Shown in pieces: positions 17,833 through 27,117 of a stretch of DNA of 64,000 nt. The stretch comes from Coriobacteriaceae bacterium (lineage in GTDB: Bacteria; Actinomycetota; Coriobacteriia; Coriobacteriales; UMGS124). Every line of letters starts with the position of its first letter. The stretch's first letter is position 1. Under the pieces are notes generated by a model. The model was not told the DNA's origin and did no database searches. It was given only the letters and a program-made list of their open reading frames with translations. The DNA lies in NCBI GenBank assembly GCA_019421015.1, contig JAHZGC010000022.1, positions 1-64,000 on the forward strand. The letters are read 5' to 3'. The position numbers and the translations under genes are program-made.

Positions 17833-18613
17833 ACGGCCGCCACCCCTCTCGCAGACGGGCCGCCTCCACGAGGCGGCGGGTGTACTCCTCGCGCGGAGAC
17901 GTAAGGACCTGCTCGGCGGGACCGCTTTCGACGATGCTTCCGTCGCGCAGCACGATCAGGTCGTCGGCCATGTAGCCCACGACGGCGATGTTGTGGCTTA
18001 TGAAGACATAGCCCGTGTCGAACTCCCGCTGAAGGTCGCGCAGCAGGTTGAGTATCTGCGCCTGCACCGAGACGTCGAGCGCGCTCGTGCACTCGTCGCA
18101 GATCACCACCGCGGGGTGGGTCACCAAGGCCCTTGCCACGGCGACCCGCTGGCACTGCCCTCCCGAAAGCTCGGCGGCCCTCTTGGGGAGCACCTCCGGG
18201 CCAAGCCCGACGTGCCCCAAGGCGACACGCACCCTCTCGTCGCGCTCCGTGGCCGGAAGGCCTTTCTCCATCATCTCGAGCGGCTCGCCTATCACCTGGC
18301 GCACGGTATAGCCGGGATCCATGGAGGCCTGGGGGTCCTGAAAGACAAACTGCACACTGCGCCGGTAGCGCGAGCGCTCGCGACGGCCGAGCGAGGCAAG
18401 GGGAACGCCTTCGAAAAGGACCTCGCCCCGATCGGGCTTCTGGAGGCCCCCGAGGATCTCCCCCAGGGTCGACTTGCCCGACCCCGAGGACCCCACAATA
18501 CCGAGCGTCCGGCCGCGTTCCACGGTGCAGCTCACCGCGTCGAGCGCCTTCACCTGGTGGGGGCCGCGGCCGAATGAACGCGTAACCCCCACGGCCTCGA
18601 GGACAGCCTTCAT
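17822..18613 (-). CDS. Peptide ABC transporter ATP-binding protein (DppF-like, short)
   Basis: 263 residues with Walker A GSSGSGKST, Q-loop VFQDPQASMDP, signature SGGQCQR, Walker B VICDECTSALD and H-loop ISHNIAVV. Two deviations are visible: the Walker B aspartate is followed by Glu-Cys instead of Glu-Pro, and the H-loop has Asn. The C-terminal peptide-ABC extension is short compared with the OppF-type protein at 9150. Overlaps the partner ATPase gene by 4 bp. Confidence 0.92.
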   Translation of the reverse strand: MKAVLEAVGVTRSFGRGPHQVKALDAVSCTVERGRTLGIVGSSGSGKSTLGEILGGLQKPDRGEVLFEGVPLASLGRRERSRYRRSVQFVFQDPQASMDPGYTVRQVIGEPLEMMEKGLPATERDERVRVALGHVGLGPEVLPKRAAELSGGQCQRVAVARALVTHPAVVICDECTSALDVSVQAQILNLLRDLQREFDTGYVFISHNIAVVGYMADDLIVLRDGSIVESGPAEQVLTSPREEYTRRLVEAARLREGWRPYDA

Positions 18614-19626
18614 CGTGGCACCTCCCCCGCCTCAATCTTCCAGGGATGCCGGCAGGCGCAGCGATGGCCCCCGCGGCTCGCCCCGTCCGCCTCCCACGGA
18701 GGCACACCGTGGGAGCAGGCCGACGTGGCCAGCGGGCACCGCGGCATAAAGGTACAGGCGTCGGCGTCGCGCCCGTCTTCGGGCATGGTTCCCGGTATGT
18801 CGCGCAACCGCCGGGACCGGTCCATGCCGACGCGCGGTTCGGCCGCCATCAGGTCCCAGGTATACGGATGGCCCGGTCGGGCCGCGACCTCCGCGGCAGG
18901 GCCGCACTCCACGCAGCGCCCCGCATACATCACGTACACGCGGTCGCAGCGCTGGCGCACCAACGCCAGGTCGTGGCTGATCATGAGCAGCGCCACCGCG
19001 CGCTCGCGGGCGATGCTCCCAAGGAGCTCGACCACCTGGGCCTGGGTTACCGAGTCCAGCGCGGCTGTGGGCTCGTCGGCCACCAACACCAGCGGGTCGC
19101 CCATCAGGGCCATGGCGATGTTGACCCGCTGCCTCATGCCGCCCGAGAGCTCGCCGGGATACCCCCCCATCACGCGGGCCGCGTCCTTGAGGCCCACCGA
19201 CCTGAGCAGTTCCACGGCACGCTCGTCAGCCTCGCGTCGTGAGACGCGGGGATGCCAGGTGCGGTAGCCGTCGGTCATCTGGACGCCCACCCTGAGGGAG
19301 GGCTGCAGAAACGCCACGGTGTTCTGGGGGATAAAGCCCACCTTGGTCCCGAGCACGCGGCGTTGTGCCTCCCACGAGGAGCCGTACACCGGCTCGTCGG
19401 CGACGCAGGCCCTTGCCGCGTCTATCGTAAGGCCCTTGGGAGCCAGCCCGATCGCGGCCCGGGCCGTCAGTGTCTTGCCGGAGCCGGACTCGCCCACAAG
19501 GCCGACGGTCTCGCCGCACCCAACCGTTAGGTCGACGCCGCAGACCAGGGCCCTCCCCGTCTGGTCACGAACCCACAGGTCCTCCAGCACCAATGCGGGA
19601 CCCCGGGCGCTTCCGACGTCGCTCAT
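18610..19626 (-). CDS. Peptide ABC transporter ATP-binding protein (DppD-like)
   Basis: 338 residues: Walker A GESGSGKT, Q-loop IPQNTVAFLQPSLRVG, signature SGGMRQR, Walker B LVADEPTAALD, H-loop ISHDLALV. The C-terminal extension has CTFMPRCPLATSAC, the cysteine cluster usual in OppD/DppD. The Q-loop Gln is followed by Asn-Thr rather than the common Asp-Pro. Overlaps both neighbours by 4 bp, so translational coupling is likely. Confidence 0.93.
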   Translation of the reverse strand: MSDVGSARGPALVLEDLWVRDQTGRALVCGVDLTVGCGETVGLVGESGSGKTLTARAAIGLAPKGLTIDAARACVADEPVYGSSWEAQRRVLGTKVGFIPQNTVAFLQPSLRVGVQMTDGYRTWHPRVSRREADERAVELLRSVGLKDAARVMGGYPGELSGGMRQRVNIAMALMGDPLVLVADEPTAALDSVTQAQVVELLGSIARERAVALLMISHDLALVRQRCDRVYVMYAGRCVECGPAAEVAARPGHPYTWDLMAAEPRVGMDRSRRLRDIPGTMPEDGRDADACTFMPRCPLATSACSHGVPPWEADGASRGGHRCACRHPWKIEAGEVPR

Positions 19627-20537
19627 GAGGACCTCCCTTGGACGAGCCGGTCGTTCAGCCCGTCGCCCAGCAGGTTAAAGCCCAGCACCACCAGCATCAG
19701 CACGATGCCGGGGGCCACGGCAAGCGACGGGTGGCCAAAGACGTAGGGAAGCGCCTCGTTGAGCATCGAGCCCCAGCTGGCGGCCGGCGGCTGGACCCCG
19801 AGGCCAAGAAAGCTCAGGGACGCCTCGAGCAGCATGGCCGTCCCGACGCAGGCGGTGAGCTGCGTTATGAGCGGCGCGGCGATGTTGGGCAGCACATGGC
19901 GCAGCGCGACCTGCGCCTTCGAGCACCCGCAGCTCCGGGCCGCCTTGATGAACAGGGAGCCCCTGAGCTCCAGGGTGGTCTGGCAGGCGACGCGGGCAAA
20001 GGTGGGCACCATGAACACCGCGATGGCCACAAGGACGCTCGCGATGCCGCGCCCCAGCACGAGCACGAGCACCATGGCGAGCAAGATGCCCGGAAACGCC
20101 ATGAGGCCGTCGACCACGCGCATGATCAGCGCCCGCAGGGCAGAACCGCCCAGGCCCGCGACCAAACCGGCCGCGGCACCGACGGCGGCGCCGAGCAGCA
20201 CCGAGCCGAGGCCGACGCCGAAGGCCGGCTGGGAGGCCGCCATGAGGCGGGAGAGAATGTCGCGCCCGAACTGGTCGGTGCCCAGCAGGTGCTCGGGGCT
20301 CGGGGGCGCAAAACGGTTTGCGACGTCCATCAGCGTCGGGTCATAGGGGGTCCACACCAAAGAGACCAGGCACAGGGCCGCTGCGGCGCACACGAGCGCG
20401 CACCCCACGACGAGCGATATGCGCCCCGTGCCCCGCACCAGCCGGCCCTCGGACCGCGCCACAGGGGTACCGACGCGCCGACGGGGGGCCTCGACCACCC
20501 GGCCGCAGCCCCCGGCAAGGTCGTCAACGCCGCTCAC
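19623..20537 (-). CDS. Peptide ABC transporter permease (DppC type)
   Basis: 304 residues from GTG 20535-20537. That start overlaps the permease-B stop in the sequence GTGA, so I prefer it to the much longer open frame, whose extra N-terminus is Arg/Gly-rich shadow translation. It has the DppC loop LLGTDQFGRDILSRLM and an EAA segment with SCGCSKAQVALRHVLPN. Partner of the 20534 permease. Confidence 0.92.
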   Translation of the reverse strand: MSGVDDLAGGCGRVVEAPRRRVGTPVARSEGRLVRGTGRISLVVGCALVCAAAALCLVSLVWTPYDPTLMDVANRFAPPSPEHLLGTDQFGRDILSRLMAASQPAFGVGLGSVLLGAAVGAAAGLVAGLGGSALRALIMRVVDGLMAFPGILLAMVLVLVLGRGIASVLVAIAVFMVPTFARVACQTTLELRGSLFIKAARSCGCSKAQVALRHVLPNIAAPLITQLTACVGTAMLLEASLSFLGLGVQPPAASWGSMLNEALPYVFGHPSLAVAPGIVLMLVVLGFNLLGDGLNDRLVQGRSS

Positions 20538-21496
20538 TGGGCCTCGCCCCCTTCCGCAACCCGAACAGAGGGCTGAACGACCATCACCAGCAGGTCGATC
20601 ACCAGCGTCACAAGCACGACGGCGAGGGTCACCACGACCACGACGCCCTGCACGAGCTCCAAGTCGCGCTGCTCCACGGCCGTGAGCAGGAGGCGCCCCA
20701 AACCAGGCAGGGCAAAGACGCTCTCGACGACCACAGTCCCGCCCACGAGCTTTGCCAGCTGAAGGCCGGCCACCGTGAGCGGCGCCACAAGGGCCCCCCG
20801 AACGGCATAGACCACGACGGAACGCCAGCGGCTCAGCCCCTTGGCGCGGGCCGACAGCATGCAGTCGCGGCCAAGCGCCGCCATGACGCTCGAACGGACC
20901 GTGCGAATCAAGATCCCGCACTCCCCCACCGCCAAGGTGACGGCCGCGAGCGTAAGGCTCCGCACGCAGTCGGCGGGGTTCTCAGAAAAGGGGGTGTAGC
21001 CGGCCACGGGGAACCAACCCAAGCTTCCCGCAAAAACCAGCATCAGCAAGACGGCGAGCCAGAAGCCCGGGGCGGCGCTCGCCAGCTGCGTGAGCACGCG
21101 GGCCACCCCGTCGACGAGACCCCCCGGCCTCAAGGCGGCCGCCACACCCAACGGGAGCGAAACAACCAAGGCAAGCGCCATGGCATAGACCGAAAGCTCG
21201 AGGGTTACGGGCAACGCGGTGCCGATCACCTCGAGGACGGGCAGGCCGTAGACGCGCGAGTCGCCCCAGTCTCCCCGGGCCATACCCACGATCCAAGAGG
21301 CGTACTGGTCGACGAGGGGGGCGTTGAGACCCATGGCTTCGCGGAGCGCCTCGACCTTGTCGGGGGTGCCCTCTAGGCCAAGGACGAGGGTGGCTGGGTC
21401 GCCGGGCAAAAGGTGCAGCACGGCAAAGGTGAGCAGGGAGACAACGAACAGGACCGCAAGCCCCGACCCCAGCCTCTTCAGCACCGCCCTTGCCAT
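20534..21496 (-). CDS. Peptide ABC transporter permease (DppB type)
   Basis: 320 residues from ATG 21496 (MARAVLKRLGSGLAVL...). Six membrane segments; periplasmic GLNAPLVDQYASWIVGMARGDWG, the signature of DppB/OppB. EAA loop ARAKGLSRWRSVVVYAVR. It is the first membrane component after the lipoprotein binding protein, 74 bp downstream of it, and overlaps the DppC-type gene by 4 bp. Confidence 0.93.
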   Translation of the reverse strand: MARAVLKRLGSGLAVLFVVSLLTFAVLHLLPGDPATLVLGLEGTPDKVEALREAMGLNAPLVDQYASWIVGMARGDWGDSRVYGLPVLEVIGTALPVTLELSVYAMALALVVSLPLGVAAALRPGGLVDGVARVLTQLASAAPGFWLAVLLMLVFAGSLGWFPVAGYTPFSENPADCVRSLTLAAVTLAVGECGILIRTVRSSVMAALGRDCMLSARAKGLSRWRSVVVYAVRGALVAPLTVAGLQLAKLVGGTVVVESVFALPGLGRLLLTAVEQRDLELVQGVVVVVTLAVVLVTLVIDLLVMVVQPSVRVAEGGEAQ

Positions 21497-21569
21497 GTGA
21501 TCCCGACCGCCCTCTCTCCACCCCTGCCCTGCAGACACCTAACGGTTATGCCCCAAGCCCCGAAGGCCG

Positions 21570-23147
21570 TTACCGCCCGCGGCGGACATGGGAGAAATCA
21601 TAGAGGTCGAGCGGAAGCAGTTCGAACCCCTCGACGTCCGAACCCGTCACGTAGACCATCACGGGAGTCTGGATGTAGAGCGCCGGCACGTCCTCGGCCA
21701 GGATGCGCTGGATCTGCTGCACGTACTCGGTGCGCTTGTCGGCGTCGAGCTCTCCGCGATAGCTGGCAATCAGGCCGTCGACCTCGTCGTTGGTGTAGTT
21801 GAAGTAGTTCTCGGAGCTCGTCGAGCCATAGCGCGCCAGAAGCACGATGGGGTCGACGCGGCCGGTGTGGCCCACCACGGTGAGGTCGTATTCGCGCCCG
21901 TTGTACACCTCGGAGAGCCAGGTGGACCAGTCGACGATCTCGATGTCGCAGGTAATGCCGACCTTCTTGAGGCTGTCGGCGATGACCTGGCCCGCGTCGA
22001 CATAGCTCGGATAGCTCTCGGGCAGTCTCATGCGCAGGGTAAGGCCGTCCCCATAGCCTGCCTCCTGCAAAAGCTCCGCGGCAGCCTCGGGGTCGTAGCC
22101 GTAGGTGTCGGCGGTGTCGACAAAACCCTGCGCAACCGGTGGGAAATGGGAGCCGATCTTTTGGCCGTATCCCCACCACACGGCGTCGATGAGGGCGTCT
22201 TTGTCGACGGCAAGGTTGATAGCCTGGCGAACGCGGGGGTCGGCCAGCGCCTCGTTGGCGCAGTTCATGGCCATGAGCTGCACGCCGTTCATAGGGAACT
22301 CGAGGATCTTGAACCCGTCGTCGCCCTGGAACGGATCGAGCTGGGACGGCTGCTGGGCCCAGATGACGTCGACCTCGCCGGAGCGCAGGGCGCTCACCTG
22401 CGCGGCCGCATCGGGCAAAAGGCGCAGCTCGACGGTGTCGACCTCGGGAGCGTCGCCCCAATAGGTGGGGTTCGCCTTGAGGACGACGCTCTGCTGGGGA
22501 ACCCACTCGTCGACCACAAAGGGACCCGTGCCCGCAGAGCCCGTCGCAAGGGTCTCGGGGTCGCTCACGTCGGCTATGCCCGACCAGGCGCTTGCAAACT
22601 TCGTCGGCAAGGCGACGTCGAGCGCCTCGCTCGTCACCACGACGGTGGCGGCGTCGGGAGCTTCGAATGCAAGGCCCTGGTACTCGGAGCAGCGGGGGCT
22701 CTCGTCGGACGCTAAGCGCTCGAGCGAGGCCACGACGGCCGCAGCGTCGCAGGGGTTCCCATTGGAGAAGACAAGGCCGTCACGCAGGTGGAACGTGACC
22801 GAAAGACCGTCTTCGGACACCTCCCAGGACTCGGCGAGGCACGGCTCGACCTCGCCGTCGCTGCCGGGACGCACGAGCGGGTCGTACAGGTTGTTCGTAA
22901 TCTCAAAGGTGGCCGCGGCGGCGGTGCGCTGGGGATCGAGGCCGTCCGGGTCGACCGAGATGGCCACCGTAAGCTTCTTGGGGGTCGGGTCTCCCGTCGA
23001 GGGCATGCCGTTCTCGTTCGTGGAGGGCGCCTCCCCCTCCGGGCCGCAGCCAGCAAGCGCAAAGCAGCTGGCGACTGCGCCCATGCCCATAAGGCACAGC
23101 GCGCCACGACGGGTCGGGGCCTGAACTCGGGCGTTGTGCAACATCAT
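21570..23147 (-). CDS. Lipoprotein peptide-binding protein (family 5 SBP)
   Basis: 525 residues from ATG 23147, preceded by AAGGAG at good spacing. A hydrophobic signal ends in the lipobox LAGC with Cys34, so this binding protein is lipid-anchored, unlike the two Tat-exported ones at 13399 and 15274. SBP family 5 motifs: PCLAESWEVSEDG, LRDGLVFSNGNPCDAAAV, TGPFVVDEWVP. First gene of the second importer operon (SBP, two permeases, two ATPases, MBL hydrolase). Possible substrates are dipeptides, oligopeptides or nickel complexes; the sequence does not decide. Confidence 0.93.
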   Translation of the reverse strand: MMLHNARVQAPTRRGALCLMGMGAVASCFALAGCGPEGEAPSTNENGMPSTGDPTPKKLTVAISVDPDGLDPQRTAAAATFEITNNLYDPLVRPGSDGEVEPCLAESWEVSEDGLSVTFHLRDGLVFSNGNPCDAAAVVASLERLASDESPRCSEYQGLAFEAPDAATVVVTSEALDVALPTKFASAWSGIADVSDPETLATGSAGTGPFVVDEWVPQQSVVLKANPTYWGDAPEVDTVELRLLPDAAAQVSALRSGEVDVIWAQQPSQLDPFQGDDGFKILEFPMNGVQLMAMNCANEALADPRVRQAINLAVDKDALIDAVWWGYGQKIGSHFPPVAQGFVDTADTYGYDPEAAAELLQEAGYGDGLTLRMRLPESYPSYVDAGQVIADSLKKVGITCDIEIVDWSTWLSEVYNGREYDLTVVGHTGRVDPIVLLARYGSTSSENYFNYTNDEVDGLIASYRGELDADKRTEYVQQIQRILAEDVPALYIQTPVMVYVTGSDVEGFELLPLDLYDFSHVRRGR

Positions 23148-23159
23148 CTCGGTACGGCT

Positions 23160-23171
23160 CCTTACGTAAGG
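23160..23171 (-). promoter_or_regulatory. Perfect palindrome overlapping the SBP ribosome-binding site
   Basis: CCTTACGTAAGG is a 12-bp perfect palindrome whose right half forms the Shine-Dalgarno AAGGAG region of the 23147 start. It could be an operator or an RNA hairpin that masks the ribosome site. Confidence 0.45.
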
Positions 23172-23286
23172 TTCCCTGCGGTGTAATTGGTTGCGGAATA
23201 ATACCTGCTGGATATGGATGAGGGCTGCAGGAAGCCACGTTGTTAGGCAAGCGGTGCGGCGGTCACAAAATTTATGGTTCTCTAGA

Positions 23287-23308
23287 GGGCCTTTGGCGTC
23301 GGAGGCCC
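23287..23308 (-). terminator. Hairpin between topoisomerase and SBP genes
   Basis: GGGCCT / AGGCCC with a 10-nt loop. Part of a 244-bp intergenic stretch in which I see no further gene. Weak terminator candidate for the topoisomerase transcript. Confidence 0.35.
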
Positions 23309-23391
23309 CTGCAACGCGCCGCGCCCACGCCGAGGTGCCGTAAGCACGTCGCCGTGGGCGCATGGCTGCCCGTACGCTCTGTCAAAACGTT

Positions 23392-25959
23392 CTAGGGCCG
23401 CTTTGGCGAGGCGGCCTTCTTCTTGGTTGGGGCCTTCTTGGCGGGAGCCTTCTTGGGCTTCGGGGCCTCCTGGTCCCCAGCGGCCTGCTCGGCCTCCTTT
23501 GCCGCCTTCTTGGCGGCCTTCTCCTCCTCGGCCCGCGCCTTGCCCGGGCAGTCCATGTTCACGCAGATGCGCCAGGGCCCCCTGCTCGTCGTGACCTCCA
23601 CGATGGGGGCCCCGCAGTCCGGGCACACCTCCCCCGTGGCCTTGAGCTCGCCGCGTTGCGGCAGCGGGTAGCTGGTCCCGCATTCCTCGTGGTTGGTGCA
23701 GCGCACAAAACGCTTGAGCGTGCGCTCGCTGCGATGGGCGACGAGCAGCCCCTCCTTGCCGGCGGCGGCGCACGCCGGGCACGTTCCAACAACGACGTCG
23801 GGCTCTTTGTTCGTAGAGCAGGCCGGGTCGACGCAGACCGTGTAGGGCTTCGCCTTGAACGGCTTGACCTTGATCTGCGGGCACCCGCACACCGGGCAGG
23901 GCTCCTCGACCGGTTCGATCTTGCCCTTGGGCAGCGGGTAGGTCACGTCGCAGTCGGGCCATGCCGAGCACCCGATAAAGCTCGAACGCGTCTTGGCCGA
24001 CTGCTTGACCAACAGGTCGTGGCCGCATTTGGGGCAGACGCCTATCTTGGCATCGGCCGTCACCGCGTCGCTGATGGCGTCGCCGAGGTCGTCTTTGTGC
24101 TCGATGAGGCCCTCGAGCAGCCCGGCCAGCATCTCGCGGGAGCGCGCCACCACGGCATGCTGGGTCTTTTTGCCCTCGCTCACGCTCGTCATGTCGGCCT
24201 CAAGCTCGCTTGTCATAGACGGCGTCGTGATAAGGCCCGCGTACTGTTCGAGGGCGTCGATGATCGCCATGCCGAGCTGGCTCGGCTCTATCGGGTCGTT
24301 CTTAAGGTACTTGACCTCGTAGAGGCGCTCGATGATCGAGGCGCGGGTGGACTTGGTGCCAAGGCCCAGACGCTCCATCTCCTGGACGAGCTTGCCCTGG
24401 CTGTAGCGGGCCGGGGGCTCCGTCTGCTTAGCCTCAAGCTCAACCTTAGAGACTTCGACCTTGTCTCCCACCTTGAGGGCCGGGAGCTCCTCGTCCTTTT
24501 TTGACCCGTAGGGGTAAATCTCGCGGTAGCCCGGCTTGACCAGCACGTCGCCGCTGGCCACAAACGGCTCGCCCCCCACGTCGATCGAGACCTTCGTACC
24601 TTCGATGACGGGTTGCTCCGACAGCGTGGCAAGGAAGCGCCGCGCGATGAGGTTGTAGAGCTTCCATTCCTCGGGCCGGAGCTTGTCGGGATTCGCCGCC
24701 CCTGTGGGATAGATGGGCGGGTGGTCGGTCGTCTCCTGCTTGCCACGCGTGGCCTTGAGCGGCTGGTTTCCCAAAAGCTTTCGGCAATAGGGCTCGTACT
24801 GGGGAACCGCCGTAAGGACCTTGACCGTCTCGGCAAGGTCGAGGGTCTCGGGATACACGGTGTTGTCGACGCGCGGGTACGATATGAGACCGTCCATGTA
24901 GAGGGACTCCGCTATGCGCATGGTCCGGGCGGGCGAAAGGCCCTCGGCTGCGGCCGCGGTCTGCAGGCTCGTGGTGTTGAACGGCGTCTGAATCGGGCCT
25001 TTGCGCGTCTTTTTAGACACATCGGTCACCGTGCCCGCAGAAGCGGCCCGGGCGGCATCGAACGCCCCGCGGGCCTCGGCCTCGTCTTTAAAGCGAGCCG
25101 TTGCGTGGGCGGCCTTGAAGGCCGTCCCGTCGGGAGAGGCCATCGCCGCCTTGATGACCCAATAGTCCTCGGGCACGAACGCCAGGCGCTCCTTCTCGCG
25201 CTGAGCGACCAAGGCCAGGGTCGGGGTCTGGACTCGGCCCGCGCTGCGGACGTTACCCAAACCGCCGTATTTGGCCATGGTGAGATAGCGCGTGAGGACG
25301 GCGCCCCAGATCAGGTCGATGAACTGGCGCGACTCGCCGGCCGCAGCCAGGTCGTCGTCGACCGCCACGAGGTTCTCGGGCGCAAACGCATGCTCCAGCT
25401 CGGCCTTCGTGAAGGATGAGTAGCGGGCCCGCGTGATGGGGGCGTCCTCGTTGACCTCCCGAACCATCGAGACGGCGTCACTGCCGATAAGCTCGCCCTC
25501 ACGGTCGAAGTCCGTGGCGATGACGATCGAGTCGGCCTTCTTGGCCAGGTTCTTGAGAGAGCGGATGATCTCCTTCTCCGCAGGCACCTTTTCTACGGGA
25601 GCCCAGGTCAAATAGGGCAGGCTTGGAACCTTCCACCCCTTGAGGTCCACGCCCTCTTTGGTGAACGGCTTCCTCGGCTTCTCGAAGGGAGGGTGTGCGA
25701 GCCCGTCGGGAATCTCCGCCGGGATCACGGCGCCGTCTTCGTCGACGCCGAACCAGCCCTGTTCCGCCGTCCAGTGCAGCTCGCGGGGAAAGTCCACCGC
25801 AAGGATGTGGCCCCTCAGGCCGATGGCGACCCACTCCTCACCGGCCCGGGTGAACCGGCAGATCGGGGTGTTGTAGACCTTGTCCTTCTTAACGTTGTGC
25901 CCGAGTTCCTTGGCGATGTTCTCGGCAGCGTTGCCCTTCTCGGCGATTACGAGCTTCAT
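23392..25959 (-). CDS. Type IA DNA topoisomerase with C-terminal zinc ribbons
   Basis: 855 residues from ATG 25959 (MKLVIAEKGNAAENIA). Order: TOPRIM domain with ATDFDREGELIG, cap and gate domains with SAGRVQTPTLALV, and the catalytic tyrosine Tyr361 in LISYPRVDN. Four C-terminal cysteine clusters then follow (CPKCG...CSAWPDC, CPVCGC...C..C, CPAC...C..C, CPDCG...CVNMDC), and the tail is Lys/Ala/Pro-rich. It relaxes or decatenates DNA by single-strand passage. N-terminal features (GLRGHILAVDFP) resemble archaeal or TopB-like enzymes more than E. coli TopA, so I give no symbol. It starts 5 bp after hypB, last in the tat-hyp operon. Confidence 0.93.
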   Translation of the reverse strand: MKLVIAEKGNAAENIAKELGHNVKKDKVYNTPICRFTRAGEEWVAIGLRGHILAVDFPRELHWTAEQGWFGVDEDGAVIPAEIPDGLAHPPFEKPRKPFTKEGVDLKGWKVPSLPYLTWAPVEKVPAEKEIIRSLKNLAKKADSIVIATDFDREGELIGSDAVSMVREVNEDAPITRARYSSFTKAELEHAFAPENLVAVDDDLAAAGESRQFIDLIWGAVLTRYLTMAKYGGLGNVRSAGRVQTPTLALVAQREKERLAFVPEDYWVIKAAMASPDGTAFKAAHATARFKDEAEARGAFDAARAASAGTVTDVSKKTRKGPIQTPFNTTSLQTAAAAEGLSPARTMRIAESLYMDGLISYPRVDNTVYPETLDLAETVKVLTAVPQYEPYCRKLLGNQPLKATRGKQETTDHPPIYPTGAANPDKLRPEEWKLYNLIARRFLATLSEQPVIEGTKVSIDVGGEPFVASGDVLVKPGYREIYPYGSKKDEELPALKVGDKVEVSKVELEAKQTEPPARYSQGKLVQEMERLGLGTKSTRASIIERLYEVKYLKNDPIEPSQLGMAIIDALEQYAGLITTPSMTSELEADMTSVSEGKKTQHAVVARSREMLAGLLEGLIEHKDDLGDAISDAVTADAKIGVCPKCGHDLLVKQSAKTRSSFIGCSAWPDCDVTYPLPKGKIEPVEEPCPVCGCPQIKVKPFKAKPYTVCVDPACSTNKEPDVVVGTCPACAAAGKEGLLVAHRSERTLKRFVRCTNHEECGTSYPLPQRGELKATGEVCPDCGAPIVEVTTSRGPWRICVNMDCPGKARAEEEKAAKKAAKEAEQAAGDQEAPKPKKAPAKKAPTKKKAASPKRP

Positions 25960-25964
25960 GGGAT

Positions 25965-26642
25965 TTACTCCCCCCTGGCAGCCCGAGCCGCCTCGATACG
26001 CTCGGCAAGGAACTCGGTCCAAGCCGCCACCCCCGTGCCCTTGGTGGCCGAGAGGGGAAAGACCCGCGCGGTGGGGTTCAACTGGTCGATCTCGGTGTCA
26101 AAGGCGTCTTTGTCGAAGTCGAAGACGGGCATCGTGTCGACCTTGTTCAAGATTATGGCCTCGCAGGCCTGAAAAATGCCGGGGTATTTCAACGGCTTGT
26201 CGTGACCTTCGGGAACCGAGAGAATCATGGCACGTACCGACTCGCCCAGGTCGAAGTCGACCGTGCAGACCAGGTTGCCGACGTTCTCGACCACGATGAG
26301 GTCGGTCGCATCGAGGTCGAGGGTGTCGAGGGCGCGCTTGATCATGCTCCCCTCAAGGTGGCACAGGCCGCCCGTGTTGATCTGCACGGCAGCGGCCCCG
26401 TGGGCCTTGACCTTGTACGCGTCCACGTCGCTGGCGATGTCGCCCTCGATGACGGCCACGTTGTAGCGGTCCTTCAGGGCCTCGATGGTGGCGATGATGG
26501 TCGAGGTCTTTCCAGCGCCAGGACCAGAAAGCAGGTTGACGACACAGATGCCGTGCTTTGCATAGGTTTTGCGCAGCTCGTCTGCGATACGGTCGTTCTT
26601 ATCGAGAATCCCCTTGGCGACCTCGACGGTCTTCTCTGCCAT
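25965..26642 (-). CDS. hypB: Hydrogenase nickel-incorporation GTPase HypB
   Basis: 225 residues from ATG 26642 (good site TTGGAGGTATC). SIMIBI-class GTPase with P-loop SGPGAGKTS (39-47), switch region EGDIASDVD, the metal-binding INTGGLCHLEGSM (Cys94, His95) and base-recognition NKVD. It lacks the N-terminal CxxCGC high-affinity nickel site of E. coli HypB. It delivers nickel to NiFe-hydrogenase precursors together with HypA, the gene just upstream. No hydrogenase structural genes or hypC-F are in the window. Confidence 0.95.
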   Translation of the reverse strand: MAEKTVEVAKGILDKNDRIADELRKTYAKHGICVVNLLSGPGAGKTSTIIATIEALKDRYNVAVIEGDIASDVDAYKVKAHGAAAVQINTGGLCHLEGSMIKRALDTLDLDATDLIVVENVGNLVCTVDFDLGESVRAMILSVPEGHDKPLKYPGIFQACEAIILNKVDTMPVFDFDKDAFDTEIDQLNPTARVFPLSATKGTGVAAWTEFLAERIEAARAARGE

Positions 26643-26667
26643 GATACCTCCAAGAATCGTTGAACAA

Positions 26668-26701
26668 CGAAGGCCCGCACGCTGATGCATGCGGGCCTTC
26701 G
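26668..26701 (-). terminator. Perfect 12-bp hairpin between hypA and hypB
   Basis: CGAAGGCCCGCA (26668-26679) pairs perfectly with TGCGGGCCTTCG (26690-26701). No strong T-run follows on the minus strand, so it is more likely an mRNA-processing or attenuating hairpin than a full stop. Confidence 0.6.
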
Positions 26702-26719
26702 CCGATGCAGGCTACCTCT

Positions 26720-27115
26720 TTAGCACATACCGCCGCCGGCCGAAGTCTCGCCGCCATGCTCGTCTGGAATGTCCACATCCATAGAGGCTATCTCGAGCTC
26801 GCGCCCAGAAAGCAGCATGGTGCTCGCACTGCCACAGGACGGGCAGTGGAGGTGAAACCTGTCATGCTCGAACTCATGGCCGCAGACGAGGCAGGCAGAA
26901 CGCGGGAGCACCATCTCGACCTCGAGCTGCGCCCCCTCGACGATCGGGCCACGCTCCTCACAGCAGACGTCCCACATAAAGTCGAGCGAGTCGCGCACGA
27001 CCTCCGTCATCTCGCCGACCTTAAGACGAACTCGCAGGACCTTGACGGCTCCAGCCTCCCGAGCTGCGGGAACGACGGCGTCCAACACACCTTGCACGAT
27101 AGAGTACTCATGCAC
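26720..27115 (-). CDS. hypA: Hydrogenase maturation nickel metallochaperone HypA
   Basis: 131 residues. The start is GTG 27115, giving the required MHE N-terminus (His2 is the nickel ligand), and it begins 2 bp after the tatC stop. The zinc site is Cys75/Cys78 and Cys91/Cys94 (CLVC...CPSC). The C-terminus has an extra Gly-rich tail ending in Cys, longer than the usual 113-118 residues. Hands nickel to HypB for NiFe-hydrogenase assembly. Being joined to tat genes fits Tat export of an assembled hydrogenase. Confidence 0.94.
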   Translation of the reverse strand: MHEYSIVQGVLDAVVPAAREAGAVKVLRVRLKVGEMTEVVRDSLDFMWDVCCEERGPIVEGAQLEVEMVLPRSACLVCGHEFEHDRFHLHCPSCGSASTMLLSGRELEIASMDVDIPDEHGGETSAGGGMC

Positions 27116-27117
27116 GG

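Noticed and set aside
20538..20921. N-terminal extension of the DppC-type permease
   Set aside because: Arg/Gly-rich and fully inside the upstream permease gene; the GTG at 20535-20537 in the overlap GTGA is the natural start.
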